From the NCBI RefSeq assembly GCF_016859285.1, contig NC_053412.1, forward strand, positions 166,501-230,500: DNA of 64,000 bases, read 5' to 3'. This document shows positions 1 to 38,539 of the stretch, one piece after another (position 1 is the first letter of the stretch; every line of letters begins with the position of its first letter). The position numbers were made by a program, and so were the translations under genes. A model generated the notes under the pieces. That model did not search any database and had not been told where the DNA came from. It was given only the letters and a program-made list of their open reading frames with translations. Origin of the DNA: Xiphias gladius. Taxonomy: Eukaryota; Chordata; Actinopteri; Istiophoriformes; Xiphiidae.

Positions 1-562
1 GACTGACTAGCTCCTAATCATTTCTCAACATCTCATCATTTTATCCTAAAACACTGTAAATTCTACTTTTTACTCAGTATTTCAGAAGTTTTATGTAGCA
101 TCTCATAATTTTGGCTTAAAATGTAAACATTTTACTCAACATCTCCTGATTGTGATATAAGTAACTTTTTTTGATCATTTCTAGCTTTTCTTTTGTCCTT
201 TCCTGGGGGTAAAGGGCTTCCAGAAGTTTTTGTTTTTGCCCAGTTCTTCTTCTCTGTCTTGACTTGTTTGGTTTCACATTCGTTCATTTCGTGAGCAGTT
301 TGTGAAAATAGTTTAAGCTGTTGGACAAAAGAAGCTTTTAAAGTCGCTGCTTATGCTTTTCACAGTAACATTTTACCAACAGGGTCAACGTTGGAATTAA
401 ATGCGTCGTTTAGTGAATTACATTGATGGATGTTTATTGTGAAGGTAGAAGGAAGTAACCTGCCCGCGTCGGTCATTAGCTTTCGTGCGATGTGTCCATA
501 AATCTGTTGTTTACTCTCCTTGTCTAAACTCCCTCCTGCCTTCTTCTTCTTCTCCTCCTCAG

Positions 563-28689
<28,127 letters not shown>

Positions 28690-29489
28690 ACGGGCTCGAC
28701 CCCAGAGTCGTCGTCAGAGAAGCCTGGAAGAGGATTCGTCGCCCAGGCTGGGATGGCGACAACAGAATTGGTCCTTAAAATCTCCCGGACCTCCAAACTC
28801 CCTCAACTTCATGTTCCACCACCTTATCCAGTGCTGTAAAAACATGTACAGGACATACTCGTCAGGGAATTTGTAACGAGAGAGCATTTAAAAAAAATAT
28901 GTAATAGCAAACATGCCTTGTCTTAACAATTTATCAAGCATCAAGGCTAAACTGATAGAAGAGCAGGAAGATATGTGGAGGTTTGGTTACTCTCTGCAGT
29001 GTTGGGGGGCAGCAAACTCACGCTAGATATATTTTATTTTGTGTTAAAATAATGGGAAGCTGGCTCCCTGGAGTACTATTTTCATAACTTGTGAGATGTT
29101 ATTTATCAAAAGGTCTTGGATTGCATTTCTTCTGGAGGGCCACAGGCGAGAAGTCACAGGATTTTTTGGTGTGTGATGCTTCTGCGGTTCCTCTGGTGTA
29201 GATGTTTCCGAACATTTTCTTTGTTTTCAGTTGAGCTTGTTCCTGTTGATTTGCATTAAAGGGCAGAAGGTTTTTAAAAGTGCAGCCGCGGAGCAAGACG
29301 TGCTGACCAGACGCCGTCCTGCGTCACAGCCATTCGTAGCGGTCTTGTACCGGTGGCTCTGAAGTGCCTGGAACGAGCACACGAAGATGGACTGCTCACT
29401 GTAGAGAATATATCGAATGTGTGATAAACTTGCTGGATATTGCTATTTTTCTGCCTCACGAACGTGGCTCCAAGTACATTAACCTCCTA

Positions 29490-29842
29490 CTATTATTTTG
29501 TCATTAGCCATTAATCTGCCGACTGTTTCCGTGATTAATTGGTTCATCCTTTGCTTTATAAAACATCTGAAAATAGTGAAAAATGTCCTTGAGCCCAAGG
29601 TGATGTCCTCTGATGCCTCTTTTTTGTTCGACCAACAGTCCAAAACCCAGAAACATTCGGTTAACTGTCGTGTAAATCTCGTATTTGAGAAGCTCAAACC
29701 AAGGAATATTTGGCATTTTTGCTTGAAAACCGACCTGAAAAGTTAATTGGTCGATTATCAAAAACCATTATCAATGGTTGCTGGTGAATTTTCAGTCGGT
29801 CGACTAATGTATTCATTTGCCAGTGGTTGCAGCTCTAGTCTT
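29490..29842 (+). mobile_element. Teleost GGCTGCAACTAA-type repeat, fuller copy
   Basis: The ordered words are CATTAATCTGCCGACTG, AAATAGTGAAAAATGTCC, CAAGGTGATGTCCTC, AACAGTCCAAAACCCAGAAA, GAGAAGCTC, then GATTATCAAAA and GTTGCAGCTCTAG. This follows my memory of an abundant teleost MITE, including the closing GCAGCTCTA. Confidence 0.6.
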
Positions 29843-31149
29843 AGTCCTGTGCAGTGTGTTCGATGTGGAAATTCACGTCGGCGTGAGCATGAAGTACACG
29901 GTGCATCACGCAGGCCTGATTTTCGGTGCTTTACACTAAAACCCGTCAGTTAGACGTCAGCACACCAGCTGTGTTGATCAGACTCGCTGCCTGCAGCCTC
30001 TAACTGGGGAATCCAGCCGGCGCGAGGCCTCTACACTTGCAATTTGCACAACAGAAATGTATTTATATGTATATGGAGAGAATGTATTTTTTCAATACAT
30101 TTTTGCAGATGCATTTCCCTCACCTTTTTTGTTTAACTGTGCTATAATGTGCTCTTCTTCTTGTTGCCTCATGCTAAAGCACAGCAGGAAGCAAACTATA
30201 CAACAAAATGGCTGGTGAATCAAAAAATGTGTGTATTCAAACAATCCCTTTCTTTATTTTACCGACCAAAACTGATTTACAGAGGAGAAGAACCTTTAAA
30301 CTTTAGTCTTTGCCTCGGTGGGTATTTCAAGCAGCATTGAAGAAAGGCTGGTAAGGTTAGCATAGATATATCGATGGCCAGCTGTTTCCACATCTGTGTG
30401 TCTAACCAACTCTGATCTGGGAAAACCAACATCTCAGTTGCTCAGCAATCATAAAAATCAAACAAAGATTCCCAAAAGTGAAAGTGTAGGCAATATCAGC
30501 AACTTTCTGATGGAAGAAAAAATCAAGCACGTTCAAAATAATAAAAACCAGGAATAATTCCAACACAGAGAGTTTTTTTTCCACGCACAAATGTTATGAA
30601 ACGCTAAATAACTGAAATTTCCAGCCTGGGAACATAATCCCGTAGCCAGATGCTAGTAAAGCCAAACCACAATCTGATTGGACAAGCACAAGCAAAGGAC
30701 TTTCAAACTATGGTCATGACCTTAGTGGGTATTTCAAGCACGACCGAAGTAGGACTAGCTAGGTTAGCGAGGCTAAAGCGGAGGCTAGTTGTTTCCGTGG
30801 CTACCAGGGTCACTGTCCCCGATCCAGGTCCTGGGAAGGAACCTTCTGAAGCTCGGACACCGGTTTCGTTCGCTCAGGCGTTCGTAAAATTTGTTCGCGT
30901 TCTTAAAATGTCTGGCTAGCTAACCAGATACTCGCGACAGATAGATGAACTAACCGGCCAGACGGAGGAGAATAATGTCGAGGTGATCTCAGAAACTTTT
31001 AGGGAAAAGTTACCTCGGCCAGGTGTTCAGTGATGAGATACAATGAATAATCAAAATTGATGGTGAGATTTTTCTTCCTATTTCCAACATTTGTCCCATA
31101 ATAATTTTTTTTTTGACCGATATCTAAATACAAAAATAAATAAATAAAT

Positions 31150-31151
<2 letters not shown>

Positions 31152-31213
<62 letters not shown>
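31152..31213 (+). repeat. (CA)n microsatellite
   Basis: A perfect CA run of about 31 dinucleotides, preceded by TAAA/TAAATA units. Confidence 0.95.
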
Positions 31214-31214
<1 letters not shown>

Positions 31215-31699
31215 GTCCTTCTTCAGATTTTACAAGCTGCTGCCAAATGACTGAAATGTCCATGACAGTCCTGGGTTGGTGCTAAAAGGTAATGTAGCAC
31301 CAGTATTCGTATTTTCTAATAGTCTAGAGCTTGTGCTTGTGCCTGCCATTGATTTCCCGCCCTGCCGCCGACCCTCACTGCACACCTTCCACACTAGTAA
31401 CGCTTTCTTACGGAGGGTCGTGGAGGCAGACTACGCTACGCCATCTGAAGCGTTGCTGGGCATTTCCTGATTCTTTTACGCGATGAAGCACAATCCTGGT
31501 CGGACGCCGTCTCCTGAGCGTAAAACCGTGTACTGTGCCTTTAACTTTTGCTGGAGCCCTGACTGTATTCATGCATAGACCCCATTATTATCAAACAGGG
31601 ATCATTTAAAACACAGGAAAATGCTTTGAATGTATGTTAACATGAGGATGTGCTGTTGATGTTTTTCTCCATATGTTTGTTTCCATATTGATTTTCAAC

Positions 31700-31705
31700 A
31701 ATAAA
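31700..31705 (+). promoter_or_regulatory. abi3bp: AATAAA poly(A) signal, probable abi3bp 3' end
   Basis: AATAAA is followed about 30 nt later by the GT-rich stretch TGTCTGTTGTTGTTTCCTG, a good downstream element. It is the best-formed site after the stop codon. Confidence 0.5.
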
Positions 31706-32183
31706 GAAGTTTTGATTCCTTTTTTAAAACACGTTGTCTGTTGTTGTTTCCTGTTAGTTGGCTAATGGCAGCTTCTTATTCAGACCAAAACCACATTTTG
31801 ATTGGACGGGACAAGTTAAAGTCCCGTAACAGTGCCTGTGTAATTGGTTTTTCTCCAGTGTATCAGGAGACTGGCACCAGAATCATCTGTTTTCTTCCAC
31901 GCTACAGATAAGTATCCATTCATCTGGATAATGGCGCCTCTCCAACACCCTGCTTACTTAGATGTCAAAAAAATATGGATAGTGCAAGATGAAAGAAGTT
32001 GGCGTGATGGGTTTTGTTCTTATTTCCTTACTCATGTTTTGGGGATTAGCGTGCTCTATGTTTTGAAACTACAGCCCCCAAAATGCTTGGGGGCATGTAA
32101 ACAGGAAGTGTAATGTTGCCATTGTCAGTCAGTGAGTTATCTGTGAGCTGCAACATGAGCCCTATTTTATTTCGGCCTGTACG

Positions 32184-32375
32184 TGTTTCCATTCAGTCAA
32201 ACCGTCCCGTTAAAAGCTGCCGAATCAGCGGTGATCAGCTCCTGTTCTCAGCGCAGCCGTGGACGTTCAGACAACTGTCACTGGATCACTGCGATACCGA
32301 AGGAAACTTAAAAACGGGAAGATTCTGAATGAAGTTCTGCAGCCTCTTTTTCTTCTGCTTTCTAAGTGGGTTTCT
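32184..32375 (-). repeat. Dispersed 250-bp repeat, copy B (inverted, truncated)
   Basis: It reads as the reverse complement of 28126-28382, from TGTTTCCATTCAGTCAAACC to TCTAAGTGGGTTTCT. About 50 nt of the far end is replaced by other sequence. Confidence 0.88.
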
Positions 32376-33500
32376 GGAGCTTTGTTCTGGAGGGACATCA
32401 GAGATCATGATGTCCTCTGACAGTCTGAGTCACACCGAATATATGAGTGTGTTTACTGTGTCCGTGTGCTCAGATTTGACTGAGTTATGACTCCGGGATC
32501 TGGGAGGAGCATTTTTTCTCTCATTGCGGCCGTCTGTGTTTTAATGTCGTTGAAGCGCGCTTCCCCTTTCTCAGCGTCTCCCTTCTGCTTCAACAGCAGA
32601 ACTTCACGGGACTTTAGAAAAAACATGTTCATGGCGACTGCACGCGGCGCCTCTCACGGGCTTTTGGTGGAAACGCTGGTGAGGGGCCGAATGAGGTTCT
32701 TTCTGAACACATCCGCTCAACGTGATTCGGTGAGCTCAAACATTCAACAAAGCTAAAGACGAGTTCACTGGAAACTTTGCTGTTTAAACGCCACAACCCA
32801 ACAGGTCGAGCTTCAGCCTGGTTCTGATCCGCCAGCTGCGTCCCACATGTTAACTCAATCCCTCGGCTCATGTAGTTTTATGACTGTTTACCCACCTCCC
32901 CCCGGACTACTGCAGGATTGGCTGTAGGATGATGTATTTGTACTCGCTCATACGCGCCGCACCCTCCTGCGTTCGGACCAGTTTACCTGAACTCGGCAGG
33001 CTGCGGAGGGACCTCGGGACTGGATTATAAGTGTCTGATAAGCGCTGTCGTGGACCACGGGGTTCTTTCACTCCTCTCTCGAACCGTCCGTCTTACCGCT
33101 GTCCTCAGATGAGCGTCCCTCGTCCCTCAGGTGCAGGTGTTGCCCCGAACCTTCATTCCGAAGTGTCTGGGACCGTGTCCCACCGAGGTGAATATTTAAC
33201 AACAAATAAAAGATAAGAAAACATGCGAGAGGAAATTCAGGCGTTTCAGCAGGACAGAAATAAGTGCAGATAGTAGAGAAATGCATCAGATATAAGAGTA
33301 GAAATAAAAAGAGAAACTATATCAGAGCAATGAAACTCAAAATTAGAAAATACGAGCAGGTGAAAATTACAGGTTGTAGTTCTGAACAGAGCTGACATGA
33401 ACTTCCAGGTCGACCAGGCTGCAGACGACTGTCGACTGAAAATCAATCTGCATCTGTTGTGATGATCAGTTCATCGTTCTTCTGTTTCCAGCTTCTCAGA

Positions 33501-34000
33501 NNNNNNNNNNNNNNNNNNNNNNNNNNNNNNNNNNNNNNNNNNNNNNNNNNNNNNNNNNNNNNNNNNNNNNNNNNNNNNNNNNNNNNNNNNNNNNNNNNNN
33601 NNNNNNNNNNNNNNNNNNNNNNNNNNNNNNNNNNNNNNNNNNNNNNNNNNNNNNNNNNNNNNNNNNNNNNNNNNNNNNNNNNNNNNNNNNNNNNNNNNNN
33701 NNNNNNNNNNNNNNNNNNNNNNNNNNNNNNNNNNNNNNNNNNNNNNNNNNNNNNNNNNNNNNNNNNNNNNNNNNNNNNNNNNNNNNNNNNNNNNNNNNNN
33801 NNNNNNNNNNNNNNNNNNNNNNNNNNNNNNNNNNNNNNNNNNNNNNNNNNNNNNNNNNNNNNNNNNNNNNNNNNNNNNNNNNNNNNNNNNNNNNNNNNNN
33901 NNNNNNNNNNNNNNNNNNNNNNNNNNNNNNNNNNNNNNNNNNNNNNNNNNNNNNNNNNNNNNNNNNNNNNNNNNNNNNNNNNNNNNNNNNNNNNNNNNNN
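33501..34000. other. Assembly gap (500 N)
   Basis: Exactly 500 N, a conventional placeholder; the true length is unknown. Open frames crossing it are meaningless. Confidence 0.99.
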
Positions 34001-34192
34001 TATCTGGACTCATACGGAGTCATTTCAATCTGAATTGGATCCTGATAAAAAGTGTGAAACCCGTTGATCACACATCAGTGTCATGTAGCGTTGTAGTAAC
34101 TCGACGTGGCCGCTGGAGGGCGGTAAACACTGACTCTCTCTCCATCAGTCCACGTCAGTGTTAATCTGTTAGTACGAAGAGCGCTGCAGTCG

Positions 34193-34346
34193 CTCCATGT
34201 GACCACCTGGGGGCGGTAAACACTCGTCAGTGCAGCAGCAACGCTGGTGATGTGGAAACGGAAGTGAGAGGCAGCAGAAGTAGAACAATGATAACATTGA
34301 GTGCGGGTGATCGGCGCCCTCCAGTGGTCAGAGAGAGTAACGGCAG
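34193..34346 (+). repeat. Left 154-bp inverted arm
   Basis: Reverse complement of 35370-35523 with only a few mismatches. It begins CTCCATGTGACCACCTGGGG and ends GAGAGTAACGGCAG. It contains GGCGCCCTCCAGTGG, a CTCF-like core on the - strand. Confidence 0.93.
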
Positions 34347-34390
34347 CCCTGTGAGTTCTGAGAGTAGAGTTACGGGACTGATGCTGTTCC

Positions 34391-34960
34391 ATGGACCTGA
34401 CACTTTACCAATATTTATGGACATTTTCAACAGACCTGTTAAATCCTAGTAGGCACAAAATGTCCGAGCTCATCGATGCAGTGTATTGTATGAGTTTATA
34501 TCCAGTGACCAGTACAGCGAGCAGAATAACATCACACTGCGCCACTTTGATAGATAATATATTTACACATATGATGGAAGACAACGCATTATGCGGGATA
34601 GGAATTTATTATCAGTGACCATTTGCCAGTTTTTGTCATCTATGGCTGCCAACAAATTAAAATACAGGTAAGTACAGAGGAATCCATAAGCACCTTTAGA
34701 GTCCAACCATTAACACACAACTGGAAAAGAGTATATGATGAAGAAGGTGTTCACAAAGCCTCGGAAGCATTTCTAAAATATTTACACCATTAAATGACAA
34801 AAACTGTCCAATCAAACAAAATAATACAGATAGACTGTGGATTGTAAAGGGGAAAATGCCTGCAAAAAAAAAAATCCTATATAGAGAATTCATGATATAC
34901 AGAAATAAATGTAATAAATATCAAAATTACTCGTCATGTTCACTAAATTATGGCTCTGAG
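34391..34960 (+). mobile_element. Decayed non-LTR retrotransposon (LINE) endonuclease-to-RT linker fragment
   Basis: One frame gives LYPVTSTASRITSHCATLID then NIFTH. After a frameshift another gives SDHLPVFVIYGC, and later FRVQPLTHNWKRVYDEEGV and KKKILYREFMIYRNKCNKYQ. These match the order of the APE-type endonuclease end (SDHxPV) and linker of teleost LINEs (L2/Rex-like, from memory). Stops and frameshifts show it is dead. Confidence 0.75.
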
Positions 34961-35369
34961 TATTCTTAACAAATACTGTTTCATTAAAAACATCTTGGTG
35001 ATAAAATGTACATTATCAAACAAAGCAATGAGGACATACTCCTATATAGTAGCCGCTAGTTAGCTAGTTAGCTAGCCCCCCTCCCACAGGGATTGGGGTG
35101 GGCTTCATTTTCTTCTTCTTCTCTGTTTAGTTTAACAGGGGTTGGCCTCCATAAATGTTGCGTTACCGCCATCTACCGAAAAGCATCCACACGAACAAAT
35201 CTATCTTCCCACTGAAAAATGCCAAGTTGATACGAGTCTTGAATTAGAGACACGGATACAGATTTACAGATACAAGTCCCTCTGCTTTTATTTGTGCGTG
35301 GTGTTTTACGAGTTACGTAACTTGACGTTCGTTTGTGAAGAGCATTGAGACAGTATTAACGCCATAGAG

Positions 35370-35523
35370 CTGCCGTTTCTCTCTCTGACCACTGGAGGGC
35401 GCCGATCAGCCGCACTCAATGTTATCATTGTTCTACTTCTGCTCCCTCTCACTTCCGTTTCCACATCACCAGCGTTGCTGCTGCACTGACGAGTGTTTAC
35501 CGCCCCCAGGTGGTCACATGGAG
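35370..35523 (-). repeat. Right 154-bp inverted arm
   Basis: Pairs with 34193-34346. It contains CCACTGGAGGGCGCC at 35389-35403, a CTCF-like core on the + strand. The arms enclose about 1.02 kb. Confidence 0.93.
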
Positions 35524-35582
35524 AAAGTGCAACTAAACAACATGATGACGTCACAGCAGCGAGGGCAAACAGGGGCGAAAAA

Positions 35583-35602
35583 GTGTGTGTGTGTGTGTGT
35601 GC

Positions 35603-35640
<38 letters not shown>
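35583..35640 (+). repeat. (TG)n microsatellite
   Basis: A TG run with two GCGTGCG interruptions. Confidence 0.95.
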
Positions 35641-35641
<1 letters not shown>

Positions 35642-35782
35642 AGCATCACTGAGAACTGACTCCACAGTTTTCAGCCGGATGGTGGGAAGGATTCACAAAG
35701 TGTTCACACTGTTTATTGATTGAACTTAAAGTATCCAAGTAACTAAAGTATATAGTGACATCACAGTCACGACTCTGAGCAC

Positions 35783-36029
35783 AGACATGAAACACACGTT
35801 GAGATGATTCCGTTTGGCTTCCACGTCCCGAGGACGTCATTAGAAACCCACTTAGAAAGCAGAAGAAAAAGAGGCTGCAGAACTTCGTTCAGAATCTTCC
35901 CGTTTTTAAGTTTCCTTCGGTATCGCAGTGATCCGGTGACAGTTGTCTGAACGTCCACGGCTACGCTGAGAACAGAGCTGATCACCGCTGGTTCGGCAGC
36001 AACGGTTTGACCGAATGGAAACAGAGAGG
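35783..36029 (+). repeat. Dispersed 250-bp repeat, copy C
   Basis: Direct copy of 28126-28382 with a handful of substitutions and a short deletion near the end. It is inverted relative to copy B. Confidence 0.9.
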
Positions 36030-36369
36030 CAGCAGGTAAAGTAACGAGGCGTCGTAACGAACGTCTCCGTTCAATCTGCGTTGATGGCGAGGTGGCGCCA
36101 AATCTCGTGACTAGAGTTGTGTAAGTAAGCGGGAAGTCGTATTTACACTCGGCAAACTCTCCGGACACAAAACACCGGAAGTGAGAAACTTGGCCGGAGA
36201 CACCGGAGACATCATCTCTAAGAGCGCGTCGGTCTTCCATGACATAAAGATGTGTGACTATAATCAGACTAATCATAATAACTGAACCAGTGATCGTTGA
36301 GCAGGATCGCGGGGCAGTAGGTGGTTTACAGGCACAGATCCGGACTCTGCAGCTCCAGGGGCAGAGACA

Positions 36370-37170
36370 CCTGTAGAAAGTGAGAGGAGGAGAGAGGAGA
36401 GAGATGAGGAAGAGGAGGAGGAGAGAGGAGAGGGAGAGGAAGAGGAAGGACAAAACTACAGGAGAGATGGAGAGGAGGAGAGAGGAGAGGAAGAGGAGGA
36501 GAGGAGAGGGAGAGAGGAGAGGAAGAGGAGGAGAGAGGAGAGGAAGAGGAGGAGGAGGAGAGAGGAGAGGAAGAGGAGGAGAGAGGAGAGAGATGAGGAA
36601 GGACAAGTCTACAAGAGAGATGGAGAGGAAGAGGAGGAGAGAGGAGGAGGAGGAGAGAGACGAGGAAGAGGAGGAGAGAGAGATGAGGAAGGACAAAACT
36701 ACAAGAGAGATGGAGAGGAGGAGAGAGGAGAGGAAGAGGAGGAGAGAGGAGAGAGAGGAAGAGGAGGAGAGAGGAGAGGAGAGGAAGAGGAGGAGAGAGG
36801 AGAGAGAGATGGAGAGGAAGAGGAGGAGAGAGGAGAGAGATGAGGAGGAGAGAAGAGAGGAAGAGGAGGAGAGAGGAGAGGGAGAAGAAGAGGAGGAGAG
36901 AGATGAGGAGGAGAGAGGAGAGGAAGAGGAGGAGAGAGGAGAGAGACGAGGAAGGACAAAACTACAAGAGAGATGGAGAGGAAGAGGAGGAGAGAGGAGA
37001 CGAAGAGGAGGAGAGAGGAGAGAGATGAGGAGGAGAGAAGAGAGGAAGAGGAGGAGAGAGGAGAGAGATGAGGAAGGACAAAACTACGGGAGAGATGGAG
37101 AGGAGAGAGGAGGAGGAGGAGAGAGAGAGATGAGGGAGGAGGAGGAGGAGAGGAGAGGGAGAGGAGCTCG
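36370..37170 (+). repeat. Purine-rich GAGGA/GGAGA minisatellite, about 800 bp
   Basis: Almost pure A/G on the + strand. Five spaced copies of GATGAGGAAGGACAAAACTA plus CAAGAGAGATGG (near 36447, 36594, 36684, 36946 and 37068) show a higher-order unit. The 300-codon open frames over it are low-complexity artefacts. Confidence 0.93.
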
Positions 37171-38428
37171 GTGCATCATGGGAAAGTTAGTTCCAGGTAA
37201 AAACATGACCTTCCTCTGTTCATTCACGCATCATTTCCCTGGTGTAATACACACCACGGCCTCCGGATGGCGACAGAGCCGCTGCAGACTGTGAAGAACT
37301 CTCGAGCTTTGTTCTCCCAAGGCTCGTGATCGTGCGTCCTCGCGCTCCCCGTCTCCACCGGCAGGAACGTCGAGGTTCCGGTGCTGCCGGAGCTCAGCGA
37401 CGTGAGAAACTGGCAATTTACGAAGGAAACAAACTGATCACGTGACATCAGACACGTGCCGTGACCGAATCGTGAACCCGAACGCGTTTGACGAGTAAAG
37501 TCTGAACGTGACTGGATGAGTTCAGAAGTATTTTCTACTGCGGTCGTTTCGTTTCGGGTTTCAGTTCTGCAGCTGCAGTTTGGGAAACGAATTCAATGCT
37601 AAGTTTGTTGTCACAAACTAAAAAACGTATTTTTGCATTTCAACAGTTATATTTTCTAGAATTTACGTTCATACGCAAAGTACATGTGTAATGAGCAGGT
37701 CACAAAATGTTGACACCGGAGTCAAATGTTCACCGCCGACATTCTTCAGTAGTTTTCCGCTGACACGTGCAGTTTTGCAATATCATTCTTGTAATTCGTT
37801 GTTATTAAACCGTAGTATGGTTTCGTTTAGGCTCGTTGAAGATGCGGTAGAGTCGGTGGTGAAGCGGTAAAAGTAGCAGTACCGCAGTAAAGACAGTACA
37901 AAAGCACTGGCATCGGAATGTACTTAAAATACCGGCCTACCAGTATACCACCAGTATACCGGCATATTGCAGCTGGTAGGTGTGGGGCTAATCACTTCAT
38001 GTAGTACTTTCCACATCCCCGTGGATCAGCGAAGTCTTGTCTTAGCCCATAATCAAGCCTCGTACTGTATCTGCAGAGGCAGAAAGTGGAAGGTACAGGT
38101 ACCTCCGACGTGTCAGCGAGGACAGTGCGGGAGGATGTTCTTTCTTTCTCATTTCAGTGGCTGCTTTTCCAAATCGCGCCTCCAGTTCGGCTACGTCTGC
38201 ATTTACCAATCGCATCGGAGCAACGTGACACGTGGTTTAATTCGGGCGACCCGCGCGGAACCCGAACTTCCAACCAGGTGTAGAGAAAGTCTGCGGACGT
38301 GACGTCCATGTGTCAGGAACATGGACTCACACACTCAGCACGCGTTGTTCAGTTTGCTGGACTTCTATTTTTAGACTCGGGGCTAAATGTGGAACTTGCT
38401 CTGAAGAGAGTCAACAAATAACTTCGCA

Positions 38429-38507
38429 GTGTGTGTGTGTGTGTGTTTGATCCGGTTTGAGCCACCACAGTTTTATCAGAGGCCAATATCTGATACTGTA
38501 CATGTGC

Positions 38508-38536
<29 letters not shown>
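38429..38536 (+). repeat. (GT)n and (CA)n pair
   Basis: GT run at 38429-38446 and CA run at 38509-38536, about 60 nt apart and in inverted orientation. Confidence 0.9.

Positions 38537-38539
<3 letters not shown>

Larger units (their letters stand above)
28690..31725 (+). other. abi3bp: abi3bp 3' UTR / downstream region
   Basis: No further gene is seen before a strong poly(A) site. It contains a teleost repeat (29490-29842), a roughly 110-nt direct duplication (30285-30398 and 30695-30806) and a CA array (31152-31213). A shorter UTR ending near 30110 (AATACA after a T-rich stretch) is an alternative. Confidence 0.45.

Noticed and set aside
33459..34071. Open frames of 180-202 codons
   Set aside because: They cross the 500-N assembly gap and are mostly X.
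35767..37294. Open frames of 309 (-) and 304 (+) codons
   Set aside because: Both run through the purine-rich minisatellite and read as Glu/Arg or Leu/Ser/Pro repetition. They are open only because the repeat lacks stop codons.
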